A stretch of DNA of 64,000 bases from Tritrichomonas musculus (lineage: Eukaryota > Parabasalia > Tritrichomonadida > Tritrichomonadidae). Both the position numbers and the translations under genes were made by a program. Below, one piece after another: positions 31,500-42,802 of this stretch (within the stretch, counting starts at the first letter, position 1; every line of letters starts with the position of its first letter). The stretch is taken from positions 1,178,001 to 1,242,000 of the forward strand of contig JAPFFF010000039.1 in NCBI GenBank assembly GCA_039105265.1, in the 5' to 3' direction. A model generated the notes under the pieces. It saw only the letters and a program-made list of their open reading frames with translations. It was not told the DNA's origin and did not search any database.

Positions 31500-31840
31500 T
31501 ATGGACGTAACTCTAAGTTATTGAAAGCTGTCATTGCTCCAGTTTATGAATCAAGCAGAGCAGATGTAAAACTAGAAAGCATAGAAATTTATTATCAACG
31601 GTTAGATCTGATTCTATCATCTAACCAAGTGATTCCTTCATTTGTTTTTAATGTCGGCGAATCTGGGTTTGTGGATTTCGTCGACATGAGAGACGAAATA
31701 GTAGTTGTACCTATTGATGCTCCCGACTGAACTGTAAAATCAGCTGAGCGCAATTCTAAACGAGTAACAATGGTTGGTGCGATTTCATTAGATGGAACAG
31801 CATTAACACCATGCAGAGCACTACAAGAAAAAATGTAAAC
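31500..31840 (+). pseudogene. fragment of a pogo/Tc1-like DDE transposase
   Basis: The plus strand reads YYQRLDLILSSNQVIPSFVF followed by NVGESGFVDF and, after one in-frame TGA, SAERNSKRVTMVGAISLDGT then ALTPCRALQEK. The N-V-[DG]-E-[ST]-G-F box followed by about 50 residues and K-R-[VI]-[TS]-[ML]-V-[GA]-A-I-S is the first catalytic region of DDE superfamily endonucleases of the pogo/jerky type. The first Asp reads Gly here (GTC GGC GAA), so the copy is dead on that count too. The rest of the transposase is absent and no TIRs could be assigned. Confidence 0.6.
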
Positions 31841-31849
31841 CATTCAAAA

Positions 31850-33038
31850 TTTTGATCGTTTATTCACAATAAAATTCAATGCTTTTTTTTTTTCGATAAA
31901 AAATATTTTATTTAAAAATTGTTTTTTCTCAATTATACTATAAATTATGAGTAAAATTATTAAACAATAAATAATTTCTTTGAATATATTTTGCAATTTA
32001 CAAGTAAATTTCTTTTTTGTTTTAAAAAAATTTTCATATTCTATTATATTTAACTTCCATCCCTTAATGAAGAGATTATGCGTTTGAATAAAACGTTATT
32101 AGTAATGACCAATGCTGACAAGGTAATCGCATATCATATCTACAAATATTTTTATTTTTTTAAATTTGCTATTAGGTTTTAACCATATATTTTGATTTAA
32201 ATTGAGTTATTTATAATTGATATTAAAAAGAATAACAACAGTTCCTAGATAAGTATCAGAAAGAATCACAAATATCATTTTTAGATTAACAAAAAAAACT
32301 CAAATTAAGAAATCACCTGAAAAAATAAATGAAAACTTAATTCTAATGGGTGGAAACTTAGCAGCATTAAATAATTAACTAAAAATTGTAATCAATTTTT
32401 AAACTGTTTTCGGAATTTGTTTTTATTTTGTCAATGGCTTTAAAAAAAACCAAAATTAGGATATATAATTCAATATTATTTATCATTTTTTAGAAAATCT
32501 TAAAATTTATATGTCGATTTTCGTATTTTAAAAATTAACGATCAATTCAAAAAGTTAAATTTTTTCATAAGTTTTTTATTAAAAATAGAATAGTATAAAA
32601 ACATTTTTATTCATTTATATAAATGACATTTTGTCAAAAAGGATGAGAAAATAAAAATTTAAAATGTATAATATGCTATTATGTTAAAATTTCTTTGGTA
32701 ATATTTTTATTCATTTGAAATGATTGCTTTTTTTTTATCCGTTGATTTTTAATATTTTCAAAGATTTTTCTTCATTAATGAAATTACATAAAAAGAAATA
32801 GTTATATTTTTTATTTTTGCACTTCAATACTAAAAATATATTATATTTTTAGCAATAAGAGTATTTTATTTTCCACTTTTTGATAACTCATTTTTAACAT
32901 ATTCAAAAAGTTATTCGTGTCACTACCTTTAAAATAACTTTAAAATGAAAAAATAATAATGCGATAAGATAATTAACTGTCTGCTGAATTTTGAGATATT
33001 TTAAAAACAAAAATTAATAAATAAAAAATTATTGAAAA

Positions 33039-33075
<37 letters not shown>

Positions 33076-33290
33076 AAATAAAATTTTTAAGTTTATAAAA
33101 AAAACTTGCTTCAATTCAATGAATCTCTATACGATTTGAAGTATATTATTATATAATATTTATTACATATATATATATATATATATAATTAATAGCAAAA
33201 TATTTTTAAAAATCTGACGCTTAATTTTTCAAAAAAAATATTTTATAATCTTGCATATTTTGAAAGGTTTATTATTTAAAATTTTATATT
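31850..33290. other. AT-rich region with long T and AT runs
   Basis: No gene supported. It holds a T run of about 33 bases near 33042-33074 and an (AT)n microsatellite at about 33166-33187. Confidence 0.5.
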
Positions 33291-33414
33291 AAAAATGTCT
33301 TTTACAGCCAATTCCGCGAGGCTTCATCGAGAAAAACAATTTCAAAATATACGGGAAAAAGAAAATTCAAACATTCAAAAGTTAAAAAATGCACGCAAAG
33401 GGAAAAAATAATCT

Positions 33415-34905
33415 TGCATATTTTGAAAAGTTCGCAACAAAAAAATTCCAAACAAAAAGTTTTATCGTCTCGTTATCAAAATTATTTTAGGGCAAAAATT
33501 TCAAAAAAATCTCTAAAAAAAGTAGTATATATAAAAAGCAAAATTCAATAGAAGGCAAGATAGAAGCGACATTAGCAACCGACGCTGTATCGCTGACGCC
33601 AGAAATTTGTGTAACAAAAGATGGCTTTGTAGAAGGCCTTTTACATAAAGAACAACTGAAAAGTGTTGAAATGAAAGTATTAGAACACAAATTCAAAAAA
33701 TTTGAAGAATTTTGTAAAAAAAAGAAAGATGTAACGATAGCAGATGCTTTTTTATTCCATGTTCAACCTATCAATGCTTCATTGAGGTCATTTGTTTGTC
33801 ATATAAGTCCAAGCACCCAGGGAAAAGCGACCAACAGAGAAATTGACCTTCTAAATGATATTTTAAAACTATTATCTGAAGACGACATTAACATTATTGG
33901 CTTTGCTTTCGACGGTGATAACACGTATTTTAAAATGCACAAAGAGTATTTTCATCCGTATGACAAATTAATTAAAAGCAATAGCCATTTTAATAATTTC
34001 TCAACTATTTCAGCAAAGTCAATAATTAGCGAGCCTCTTCACATTTTGAAAAAGGCTTGTTACAAAATCTTATCAGGAAATATTCATTCTGGTGTATTCA
34101 AAAATTCAGACATACTTGATTTGTCACTTTTACAAGGAAACCTCGATGTTCCAGAGTTGGCTTTTTCGAATCAGAAATTCACCAAAATGCAGGACTTTTT
34201 GCCTATTCATTTGTTCTCATTCAAATCGTTCATAACACTCTTAAATACCGACCAACAACAGTGGCTTGCATATGCTTTACAATATGTTCTTCCAAATACA
34301 GCAATAAGTGAAAAAGATTTAACAGTTATAGAAAGAAGATGCTATATTGAAATCGCTTTTTGTTATTCTCTGTTTTATTATGAAGAATCTTCGACTTTAA
34401 ATGATGTATTAGCTCAAAGAAAATATAAAAATAACCACGTTCAAATGTATGATCATGCAATCATACAAGAATTCTGTAACACTTGCTTTTCAATTCTTCG
34501 AATTCTTGACTTTTTCAATGGTACAATTCACCTCAACCGATTTGGTTCTAATCCAGTAGAACATATTTTTGGTTTGCTTAGGATGAAATCAAGGAACAAA
34601 CATTCGTTTACAAAATGAAAAAAGTATTTCAAGAAATTGAATTGCATAAACAATTGCGGCATGATCTTGGAGAGAATCAACCAATTAGAGGTAGAAAAAC
34701 TTATTACGGTCAACCTGTGCTTAACATTATAAACGGGACAAAAGATATATTTGAATATTCTCCTAGAGATATTGCGTATGCTCTTCATTTATTTAATTCA
34801 TTACCTATTGAAAAAGTTAATATTGAAAAGAATGATCTTAAATTTGAATCAGAAAATTTTAAGTCAATTGTGAAGAACTTTTATACAACAATGAAAGTTA
34901 TTTAA
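33415..34905 (+). pseudogene. broken DNA-transposon transposase, P/hAT-like
   Basis: The main open part is 33671-34618 (315 codons), continuing in another frame at 34615-34905; the reading frame also shifts near 33560. Core features: FAFDGDNTYF (first acidic site), SEPLHILKKACYKILSG (the P-H-x-x-K helix) and SNPVEHIFGLLRMKSRNKHS (N-x-x-E-x-x-F-G-x-x-R box). That order, with a long helical insertion between the last two, fits the RNase-H-fold transposases of the P element/THAP9 and hAT lineages. P elements are known in trichomonads, so I lean that way weakly. TGA at 34616 interrupts the shift region. No TIRs were matched, although the element 34984-35992 with an 8-bp duplication lies just downstream. 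Confidence 0.6.
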
Positions 34906-34983
34906 AAGGTGTGGAAACTCTGAAGTATTGAAATTATTTTGAGAGAAAAAATCGTGAATATTTCATATATTCGGATAAAATTC

Positions 34984-35992
34984 GATAGACTTAGAAATTT
35001 GCACTTTTCCGAGATTTTGTTCTCAATTTTTTTGAATAAAAAATAATCGTCACGGCCATACTATTTTATTGTTGTTTACATAAAGTACATCCACATTATT
35101 CATTAGTTACATTATTATATCGCTCAAACTAAGCTCGTAGGTGCAAGATGATTCCGTAAAGTTAAAGCCAGTTACTTATTTAAAGATTTCTTTTTCTTTC
35201 GTTTGGAATATGTATTAAAAAATATTTTTTAATACAAGATGACAAACTGTTCAGTTCAATACATCAAGAGCAACTAGAAATTTGAAACACTTCTATATTT
35301 ATTCCAATCCAGTTGAGATAATTATATATCATTTTATTTTCAAGCCCAGAAACTTATACGCATTTAATAAACATATATCAGTATGCCTGAAGGTTTTAAA
35401 TATTTTATAAATAACGCGTCTATTTTATCTTTTATCTTTTTTTTTCCTTTTTTTATTTTGAATGGTTTTTAATCGTCGTGGCTTCACGTTTAAAAATTTT
35501 TTTCAACCATATCTTTGGTCCACTTGAAAATAAATCTATATATATCTGCTAATATAACCATATAGCAATCATAATAATGCCAGAAATTCAATGCCAAGCA
35601 ATTTTTACTTTCCATCCTAATAAGAAATATATTTACAATAGATTTGACAAAGTAAGTTGCGAAAATTCTCTAAAATCTAATTATTTGGATTTAAATAATA
35701 GAAATAAAAGATGCTACGCTGGTATCAATCACTAATTAAACCGATATTCATTATTTATTACTAGACTATTAATAGCTCGTTGGATTATATGTGCGCAAAT
35801 AGCATTATCTCATTTCATTACATGATTCTTCTCATTATTTTATTAATAAAAGCATTTATTTCCCTAATTCTTCTTTTCTTTTTCAATTTTTTCAACTTTT
35901 TGAGAGGGATTTCTCTGGAAAGTGCAACTAAATTTGATAGACAAACTTTTTCAGAATAAAATCTCGGAAAAGTGCAAGTAAAAATGTCTATC
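34984..35992. mobile_element. non-autonomous inverted-repeat element, GATAGAC ends, 8-bp TSD
   Basis: A 1009-bp element with a left end GATAGACTTAG then TTGCACTTTTCCGAGATTTT. The right end is ATCTCGGAAAAGTGCAAGTA followed by GTCTATC. It is flanked by a perfect 8-bp duplication TAAAATTC (34976-34983, 35993-36000). A second degenerate end-like sequence (GGAAAGTGCAACTAAATTTG) lies just inside, near 35917-35940. No coding capacity. Superfamily open: hAT or P. Confidence 0.8.
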
Positions 35993-36129
35993 TAAAATTC
36001 ATTCTAACATGATTATTATATGAATTAGTTATGTTAGACATGATTTGGGCCAGATTAAATTTACTGGTAAGGAGATATCAAAAATGATCAAAATTACTAA
36101 TTTTCTAAATATGCAGTAATTGTTACGGG

Positions 36130-36695
36130 CAGGTATGCTTTTCGAGGACGGGTAAGAGTAGTCTCCCCGAAAATAATTTCGGGATCGAGGAGACTCCCGT
36201 ACTCGGTTTACCCGAGTAAACCCGAGTAAAATAACCGTTTTACTCGGCCATCCTTGATCCCGATTTGCCCGAAGTATTCAATTTCCGAGGAAATCTCGAG
36301 GATACCCGAGGTTTCAAGTTCGAAAAAAAATTCTCATTTTTTTTATTATTTTTCTTACACTTTTGAATACTTTATTTTAGTATTAAAGATTTTTTGTCAT
36401 TGATTATAAAGCTATATCTAACATTTATTTAAAAAAATCATATAATAAACCACTATTTCCAGCAAAATGATTCATTTTGAAAATGTATAAAGCTTATTTT
36501 TTTATTATTTTTCTGTTGATTTAAAACTCGAGTTTTTCGGGTAAAAAAGTGAAAATTTACCCGAGTAAAAAAATGTGAACTAAAAAAAATAAACGTTAGA
36601 GTAAAATCTTTTTCTCGAAAAAAGTTCGAGGAATAATTTCGAGGAAGACCGTTTAATTATCCGAGTTTACCCGGGACTCCCGAAAGGCATACCTG
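36130..36695. mobile_element. non-autonomous hAT-like element, CAGGTATGC ends, 8-bp TSD
   Basis: A 566-bp element with ends CAGGTATGCTTTTCG...CGAAAGGCATACCTG, flanked by the perfect 8-bp duplication GTTACGGG (36122-36129, 36696-36703). The interior is unusually GC-rich at both ends, with many short TACCCGAG/CTCGGGTA-type motifs that can fold back. CAGG ends plus 8-bp duplications are the hAT signature. A related end (CAGGGATACC) enters the window at 63938. Confidence 0.88.
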
Positions 36696-36999
36696 GTTAC
36701 GGGACAATATAAGCTCAAAAGGTATGAAATGTATTGTCCTATATTTTAAGTTAAAATAACAATAAATGGGCCGCTATAAAGTTAGAAAATAAAAAAATAT
36801 GTGCAAAATTAAAAAAAATTTCAAATTTCTTTGAAATTCTCTTACAGAATTATAAAAAATCAAAATATATATTTCATAATGGTCTATATTTTCGATTAGC
36901 ATCACTTAAAATATCAATTGTCTGGCTAGATAAAGAGATATGAAATTCCTCTCAAAATTATTCAAAAAGTTTACCAACTAAATTAACGTATAATACTTC

Positions 37000-37088
37000 A
37001 GACCTTCAAAAAGTTGATCCAAAATAACGTATAAGACTTAAGACATTCAAAAAGTTGATTGAAAAAATAACGTATAAGACTTAAGACT
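37000..37088. repeat. short tandem repeat (TTCAAAAAGTTGAT...AACGTATAAGACTTAAGAC)
   Basis: About two and a half copies of a roughly 45-bp unit. The piece ACTTAAGACATTCAAAAAGTT also occurs at about 44599-44619. Confidence 0.65.
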
Positions 37089-38097
37089 TAGTTGTGGAAA
37101 TTTATCCTTTTGTCACTTTTTAGGATAAGTTTGGGATAAAAAAAAAAAAATAAAAAAAAATAAGCAAAAGTGGTGTATGATAAATTGTATCTATTTATAT
37201 ATGCTTTTTTTTTGGAGAAAAAAAGAAAGAATAAAAATTTTGGAATAAAAAAAAAAATTTTGGATTTTTTTTTTGCAATATTGCAGTAGATAAATAAATT
37301 TTGTTTTGTAAATATATCGCTGAATATTAAATTGACAGTCAGTATCGAAGTTAATAAAAAATAAAAAAAAAAGTGAGCAAAAATAGAAAAACAGGATAAA
37401 ATTTGGTACAAATTGCTAGAACTATTAACGATAATTGTTGTTCATATAATGATTAAATGCTTTCTCTTGTAAACAAAGTTGATTCCATCAAAAAAAATAT
37501 TTCTAAACGTAAAATTTTTTTCTATTAATTTACTCTCAAAATTTTCTAAAATTTTGAATATAATTGAATCTAAAAATACGTAAAATCTACAATAAATATA
37601 TGATATATCATATATTATATTATATTTATTTCAAAAAGATATTGAATATACTTATTGAAATAATTTCAATAAAGCTATAAATAAAAAAAGTTATAGAATT
37701 CAAAAATAGTTAATCGTGCATTGAATTTTTATAATAGATAGAATTAATTCAAAATGAATATTCCAAATAATAAAACTAATTAACTTCATTTTATATTTTA
37801 TATATATATATAAATATACATAAACTATATATATTGACATTAATAAGAATTTAATATTGATAAACAAAAGATATGATTATTTATATAAAAAAACGATGAT
37901 TTTTTAACCAATCACATCATTATTTTATAATGTGAGATGATGAAAAAAAATATTTTGTTACATTTTTTTACATATTCATCATTGTTTTTGATTAACTATT
38001 TTTTTCGATGAAAAAAAAGCAATTCTCGCAAATTTTGATAATTGCAATAAAAATTTTAAATAATATTCCAAATAATGATAATAAAACAGCTAAAAAT

Positions 38098-39426
38098 ACG
38101 CCTTCATTAATCGCCTTTACTTGTTAAATATCAATGGGCAGCGGTTATTCTCAGAAAATTAATCATGAAAATATATTTAAACTTTTAAAAATAAATGCTT
38201 TTAACATTTAATAGATGTACCTTCACTCAAAAAAAAACGAACTTTTTTTCTGAATTTTAAAAGCTTGATAAGTCCATGGATAATAAAGTTTTGTAGGTAA
38301 AATTATGATATGAAATTATTCCAAGCATGAACTTTATGTTGGATTGTTACTGACGCAAAATTAAATTTGGTGTGCAAAATATATCAACATTTTCAATATC
38401 TCCAAAAGTAGAATTTTTCAAGTGATTTTTATGATTTAAAATCAAATTTCATTGTTATCTAGCAAGATATGCAAATTTTGGGAGCTGTGGAAACGGCCAT
38501 TTTTTCCAAAAACAGCTTTCAAGTTCTCTCTTTTTCAGAACTTAACGTATTAGTATAAACGATCATTTCTCAGAAATTTCTAAAATAATCATCCATCATA
38601 CAAAGAGCGTTACGATTATTGCTGAAACAACCATTTTAAAATAGTTATTAAACTTTTTCTTTATAACTAATCATAAATTAAAACCTTTTTATTTAATAAC
38701 CTAATACAAGAAAAGAAAAAACAGAATTTCTAATTATGAATAGGAAAGAAGCAAATATTATTATTTTTATTATCAGAAACTTTTTGAATATATTTTATTT
38801 TGTGAGGTATACAAATTAAAAAAATATAAATATCTCTAAATTCACCGATGGAAGTTGAAAAATAATTTGATAAATATACTTTAATACTTATTTATAAAAA
38901 TATAAAATAAAATAAATTGTTTGAAAAATTCAGCAAAAAAAATTGGAAGAGTGATGGTACATCTCATTTAATAAAAAATACTAATTCAATGAATTTATTC
39001 AAAAAAATTGCAATTGAGAATACTCATAGAATAATGAAATTTGAACATACTCATAGAATTTGAAAATTTATGAAATTTGGTTGTAAAGTTTTCAAATTCT
39101 TGGGGCGAAAAAAAGTGGCATTTTGGGCGGAAAAGTGACCAAAATAGGAAATTCAAAGGTTTATATGATCATTTGAAAGGAACCGCCGGGCGATGTAAAA
39201 TGAATTGAAAGGTTTTCTCCGGGCAATATAAAATTCCTCAATTTTTGAATGTGACAAAAAATATTAAATCTGCCAAAAAAGCATTATTAATAACATAGCT
39301 TTACAATTACCTAATTTAATATATATATATATTAAAAAAAAATAATAAAAAAAAAAAATAAACGTACTCAATTCATAAAAATAAATCGCCCTTGTTTTTA
39401 ATTTTTTGGGCGAAAAATGAAGGCGT
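38098..39426. mobile_element. non-autonomous Mutator-like element, 10-bp TSD
   Basis: A 1329-bp insertion with ends ACGCCTTCATTAATCGCC...GGGCGAAAAATGAAGGCGT, flanked by AGCTAAAAAT on both sides (38088-38097, 39427-39436). The related repeat copy at about 49910-49925 contains the uninterrupted site with a single AGCTAAAAAT (on the minus strand), which confirms the insertion and its limits. Duplications of 9-11 bp are typical of Mutator-like elements. The interior has CCGCCGGGCGATGTAAAAT-like motifs near 39182 and no coding frame. Confidence 0.85.
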
Positions 39427-39491
39427 AGCTAAAAATGATATTATTTAAACTAAAACTTTCTTTTTTAATAATAAATAAATATTATATTTAA

Positions 39492-39813
39492 GGGACCACT
39501 ATCAAATTCTGTGTTAAAAATTCTATGAGTTATCACAAAATTAATTGACTTAAAAAAAAATATTTCTTGAGTATTTTTGCAATATTTTGGTATATATAAA
39601 TTATATATCATTTATTTCTATTCTTCTTTTAAGCCTATTCCCTTTTTTCAATAGAAATTTAAAAGTTGAAAGGATGCAAAAATTTTACAAAAATGATCGG
39701 AATGGTGAAATTTTAAAGTTTTAAACTTTTTCCGAAATAATAACCATTGAATTTTATTTTCTATGAGTTTTTTCAATATTGAAATGTTTACAAAAAAATA
39801 TGATAGTGGTCCC
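39492..39813. mobile_element. non-autonomous TTAA-targeting element
   Basis: A 322-bp insertion with ends GGGACCACTATCAAATT...ATATGATAGTGGTCCC, between two TTAA copies (39488-39491, 39814-39817). The second copy of the surrounding repeat (about 49858-49870, minus strand) has a single TTAA at the same place, so the empty site is seen directly. Duplicated TTAA is the hallmark of the piggyBac and Kolobok superfamilies; ends of this type were not recognised further. Confidence 0.87.
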
Positions 39814-39929
39814 TTAAATTAAAAAATTTTGTTTTTTTTTGTTTTTCCACGCTTTCCTCAGATCATTACTTAAAATTTACGAGTTTTTCTTAAAAAAAAA
39901 AATTTAGGATAAATTTAGAATAAAATTTT

Positions 39930-39995
39930 GTTTAAAGGAAGAGGTATTCATGTTAAGTGACTTAACGTCTTTTTGAATTTTTCTAATCTCATTAT
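39930..39995 (-). pseudogene. C-terminal coding fragment (copy 3 of the EIRKxQKD family)
   Basis: Minus strand reads DGNNEIRKIQKDVKSLNMN, related to the fragments at 18760-18845 and 23532-23610. It is truncated by the repeat that ends at 39935. Confidence 0.35.
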
Positions 39996-40701
39996 TTCCA
40001 TCAATATTAAGTTATATGCATTCAAATCAATAATTTTTAATTGGTTGCTCGATATAATCATTTTAAGAATGTCTAACACTGTTAATTTTGTAAAAAATTT
40101 GATCTGGTATATCTTTAATATTTCATTCAATCTTTATGATTTTTGAAAATTCCAAATATATTTATATTAATACACATAAGATTAATTAAATTATTAGATT
40201 TTTCAAATTTAATTAGATTTATAAACAGAAATAAAAAGAAATTAAAATTTTTTTCAGATATAAACTTATCATATCTTTTTTTTCAGCCTAGAATTTTATA
40301 TAATACTTTTCCATATGATATTTTATTATATGTATTAATGTATATGTTGGTGCTTAAGGGGGACGGACCAAATAAAAAAAAATCAATTTCTTTAATTTAT
40401 TTTATATTTTTTACTTAAGTAATATACTAATAATTAATAATTACTAATATTTTCAAATTTTTTTTATAAAAAATTTTTGTTTTTTTACGAAATTATATAT
40501 TCAATCATTTGCAAAACATTTCCTTATTTTTTAATTTTGTCGCATTCATCAGTTTACCTTTCATTTGTAAATTATGAAGTGCTCAGTAGTCATGCCAAAT
40601 TCTATTTTTTTATACATAAAAATGTTTGAAATACTTTTTTTTTAATTGAAAGGAGATTAATTATATTATATTTCAATAAATATTAAACTAAATTTTGATC
40701 G

Positions 40702-40922
40702 AATACATAACTTTATATTCCTAGGTTCACTGATGATAAGTTTTTAATTTGGCTGTAAAATCTTTAAAATTGAATGATTACATACATTTTGAAAAATCAT
40801 GAATTACAGAGAGATTTTACCAAAATTTAAAAATGTATGTAGTCTTTCAATTTTAAAGATTTTACAACCAAACTAAGTTATAATATTTTTTATTAATAGG
40901 AATAAAAAATTATGTATTCGTT
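40702..40922. repeat. imperfect palindrome, possible small foldback element
   Basis: The left arm CGAATACATAACTTTATATT ... TGTAAAATCTTTAAAATTGA ... TTACATACATTTT is mirrored by the right arm ending ATAAAAAATTATGTATTCG. Arms of about 95 bp, with mismatches, surround a short centre. No clear target duplication. Confidence 0.65.
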
Positions 40923-41252
40923 AAGGATTTGAATCACTACATCTGGTAAAATGGAGATATGAAAATTTTTGTTCAACTTTTTTGCACTTTTTTTAACTTA
41001 ATTTTTTTTTTTAGAAAAATCTACAATTTAAATTTATAATCAAAAAGAAAATGTCCATTATAAATATTATAAAATACTATTTTAAATATTTAATCATTAA
41101 TTATGATATAATAATATGTGTACGTTTTTTTCTTCAGAGTCCCATTTTTTTGAAAGGTTTATAATTAAAAAAAAAACGTATTAATATATAAAAAGTTGGT
41201 TTATTTTGTTAACCATATATTTTTTAACGTTTATTTCATTTTTTCATTTTTC

Positions 41253-42542
41253 ATGGCGCCAAAAAGGAAAATCCAAATAAAAAACCAAAAAGCAATAAAT
41301 ATTAGATGGAATAAAAAGGATGATGATAAAGAAGAGATTCAGGAAGATGTTCCTTATAAAAAAGTTCAACCAGATATGGCTGTCATCAGTACTTTAGTAC
41401 AAGGCTCTGGTTTTCAAAGAGCTCGCATCGGCGCTGCTATCCAAGGAAACTGTTTTCCTAGCAAATCTACCTTTTATAGGCACCAACAAAAGTTGATACC
41501 GAAAATAAAAGAATGTACTTCTGAACATTTTGAGAGGTTTGCTAAGGAAACATTTGAACAGAATGATGCCAATATTTCAATAGATGGGAGATATGACTCC
41601 TGTCGTGATGCAATGTATTGCACAACAGCAACAATGGATTGCAGGAGAAACAAAGTTGTTGACATGCAAACAACAAACAAAAAAGATGTCAACGTTGCGT
41701 CCAATATGCTAGAATCTGCTGCAGCTAGACTAAGTTTTGACCAAATTATTGGAAAATGGGGACCTAATTGTTGCAACTCGATAACTTCTGATAATGATAA
41801 TAAAACGCCAAATCAAGCGAAAAAAGCAGGTCTGGATTTTAGTCGAACCTTCGATCCTAGGCATGGATTTCAATGCATGTCTAGAAATTTTGCAAAGCTA
41901 GCTGACAAATTGGAGTATGATTATTTATTTTCTGATGAAATAGAAACTAAGAGAGTGAAAATTGTTTCGTGGGGAGTATATTTAGTTACAAATATTGAAG
42001 ATGTCGAATTGAGAGGACTTATGTGGACGAACTCTCCATTTCATATGATAGGTAACCACGATAATTGTTCGCATGGTCCATTACCACCATCACATTCTGA
42101 TTGGGAACTAGGGAAAAACGATGAAACTGCTTTTAAAAAAATGCAAAACTTTTTCAATAAAACCGAAAATTTTATTAAAAATTGCGACTTTCGAAACAAT
42201 ACTCAATGCAACGAGAGTCTCAATAACCTCATATCGATGCTGGCCCCAAAGAGACTTTATTTCGCGCGATCATATGAAGTTAGAACCCTTTTGGCAGGAT
42301 GCCTATATAACGATCCTCATTTTTTTTCAAGTTTGTTGACTGACCTAGATCTTATAAAGTTTGTACCAAAACAATCATTAGCTGATATATTGTCATTCGA
42401 AAATGATAGAGAACAAGAAATATTCCGAAAAAGAACACCTCAATATCGAGAAAAAAAAAAGCATTACAGAAAAAAGAAATACTCTAAAAAAGATCCACCT
42501 GGCGATTACAACGAAGACAAAAAAGATTTTTCATTTGAATAA
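41253..42542 (+). CDS. Mutator-like (DDE/RNase-H fold) transposase
   Basis: A 429-residue protein from the ATG at 41253 (MAPKRKIQIKNQKAIN); an in-frame extension upstream begins only at TTG. TCATTT with its A seven bases before this ATG fits an Inr. The basic N-terminus and C-terminus (REKKKHYRKKKYSKKD) would bind DNA and direct it to the nucleus. The core reads ISIDGRYDS (first Asp), SITSDNDNKTPNQAKK (second Asp), TFDPRHGFQC, a His/Cys knuckle NHDNCSHG and TQCNESLNNLISMLAPKR (Glu). Asp-Asp-Glu in this setting, with N-E-[SH]-L-N...P-K, resembles the Mutator-like transposase domain; Kolobok is the alternative. The frame is whole and ends in TAA TAA, so it may be active, yet I could not pair TIRs around it. 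It might mobilise the 10-bp-TSD element at 38098-39426 in trans. Confidence 0.7.
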   Translation: MAPKRKIQIKNQKAINIRWNKKDDDKEEIQEDVPYKKVQPDMAVISTLVQGSGFQRARIGAAIQGNCFPSKSTFYRHQQKLIPKIKECTSEHFERFAKETFEQNDANISIDGRYDSCRDAMYCTTATMDCRRNKVVDMQTTNKKDVNVASNMLESAAARLSFDQIIGKWGPNCCNSITSDNDNKTPNQAKKAGLDFSRTFDPRHGFQCMSRNFAKLADKLEYDYLFSDEIETKRVKIVSWGVYLVTNIEDVELRGLMWTNSPFHMIGNHDNCSHGPLPPSHSDWELGKNDETAFKKMQNFFNKTENFIKNCDFRNNTQCNESLNNLISMLAPKRLYFARSYEVRTLLAGCLYNDPHFFSSLLTDLDLIKFVPKQSLADILSFENDREQEIFRKRTPQYREKKKHYRKKKYSKKDPPGDYNEDKKDFSFE

Positions 42543-42802
42543 TAATATTATCTTAATCTCAAAAACTTAATTAGTATCTCTACCTTCAGACTTTACACCT
42601 TTAAATAAAAGGTATTTTGGTTTTATATAATCTTTCTTTTATATTTTTCTTTTTTTATTCTAATATTTTTTACATATAAGATTAAAAAAAATTCATTTTT
42701 TCATTATATTTTAATATTACAAGAAATACAAAAGATTTTATTTAACAAATTTGTTTGGTAAGCCATAAAAATTATGAAATGACTAGAAATTATCATTGCA
42801 TT

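Larger units (their letters stand above)
37089..39935. repeat. interspersed repeat (host of two nested elements), copy 1
   Basis: The sequence matches, on the opposite strand, 49718-50717. Examples: CAGCGATATATTTAC, the stretch around GATTTTTTAACCAATCACAT and the end TTTCCTCAGATCATTACTTA. The left edge reads GTGGAAATTTATCCTTT; a similar edge opens the copy at 49718, and GGATAAATTTCCACACC occurs alone at 44579-44595. It is enlarged by two later insertions, 38098-39426 and 39492-39813. Probably an old inverted-repeat element; no coding capacity was found. Confidence 0.65.

Noticed and set aside
37088-37411. 107-codon minus-strand Phe-rich frame
   Set aside because: Arises from A-runs inside an interspersed repeat; the second copy of the repeat does not preserve it.
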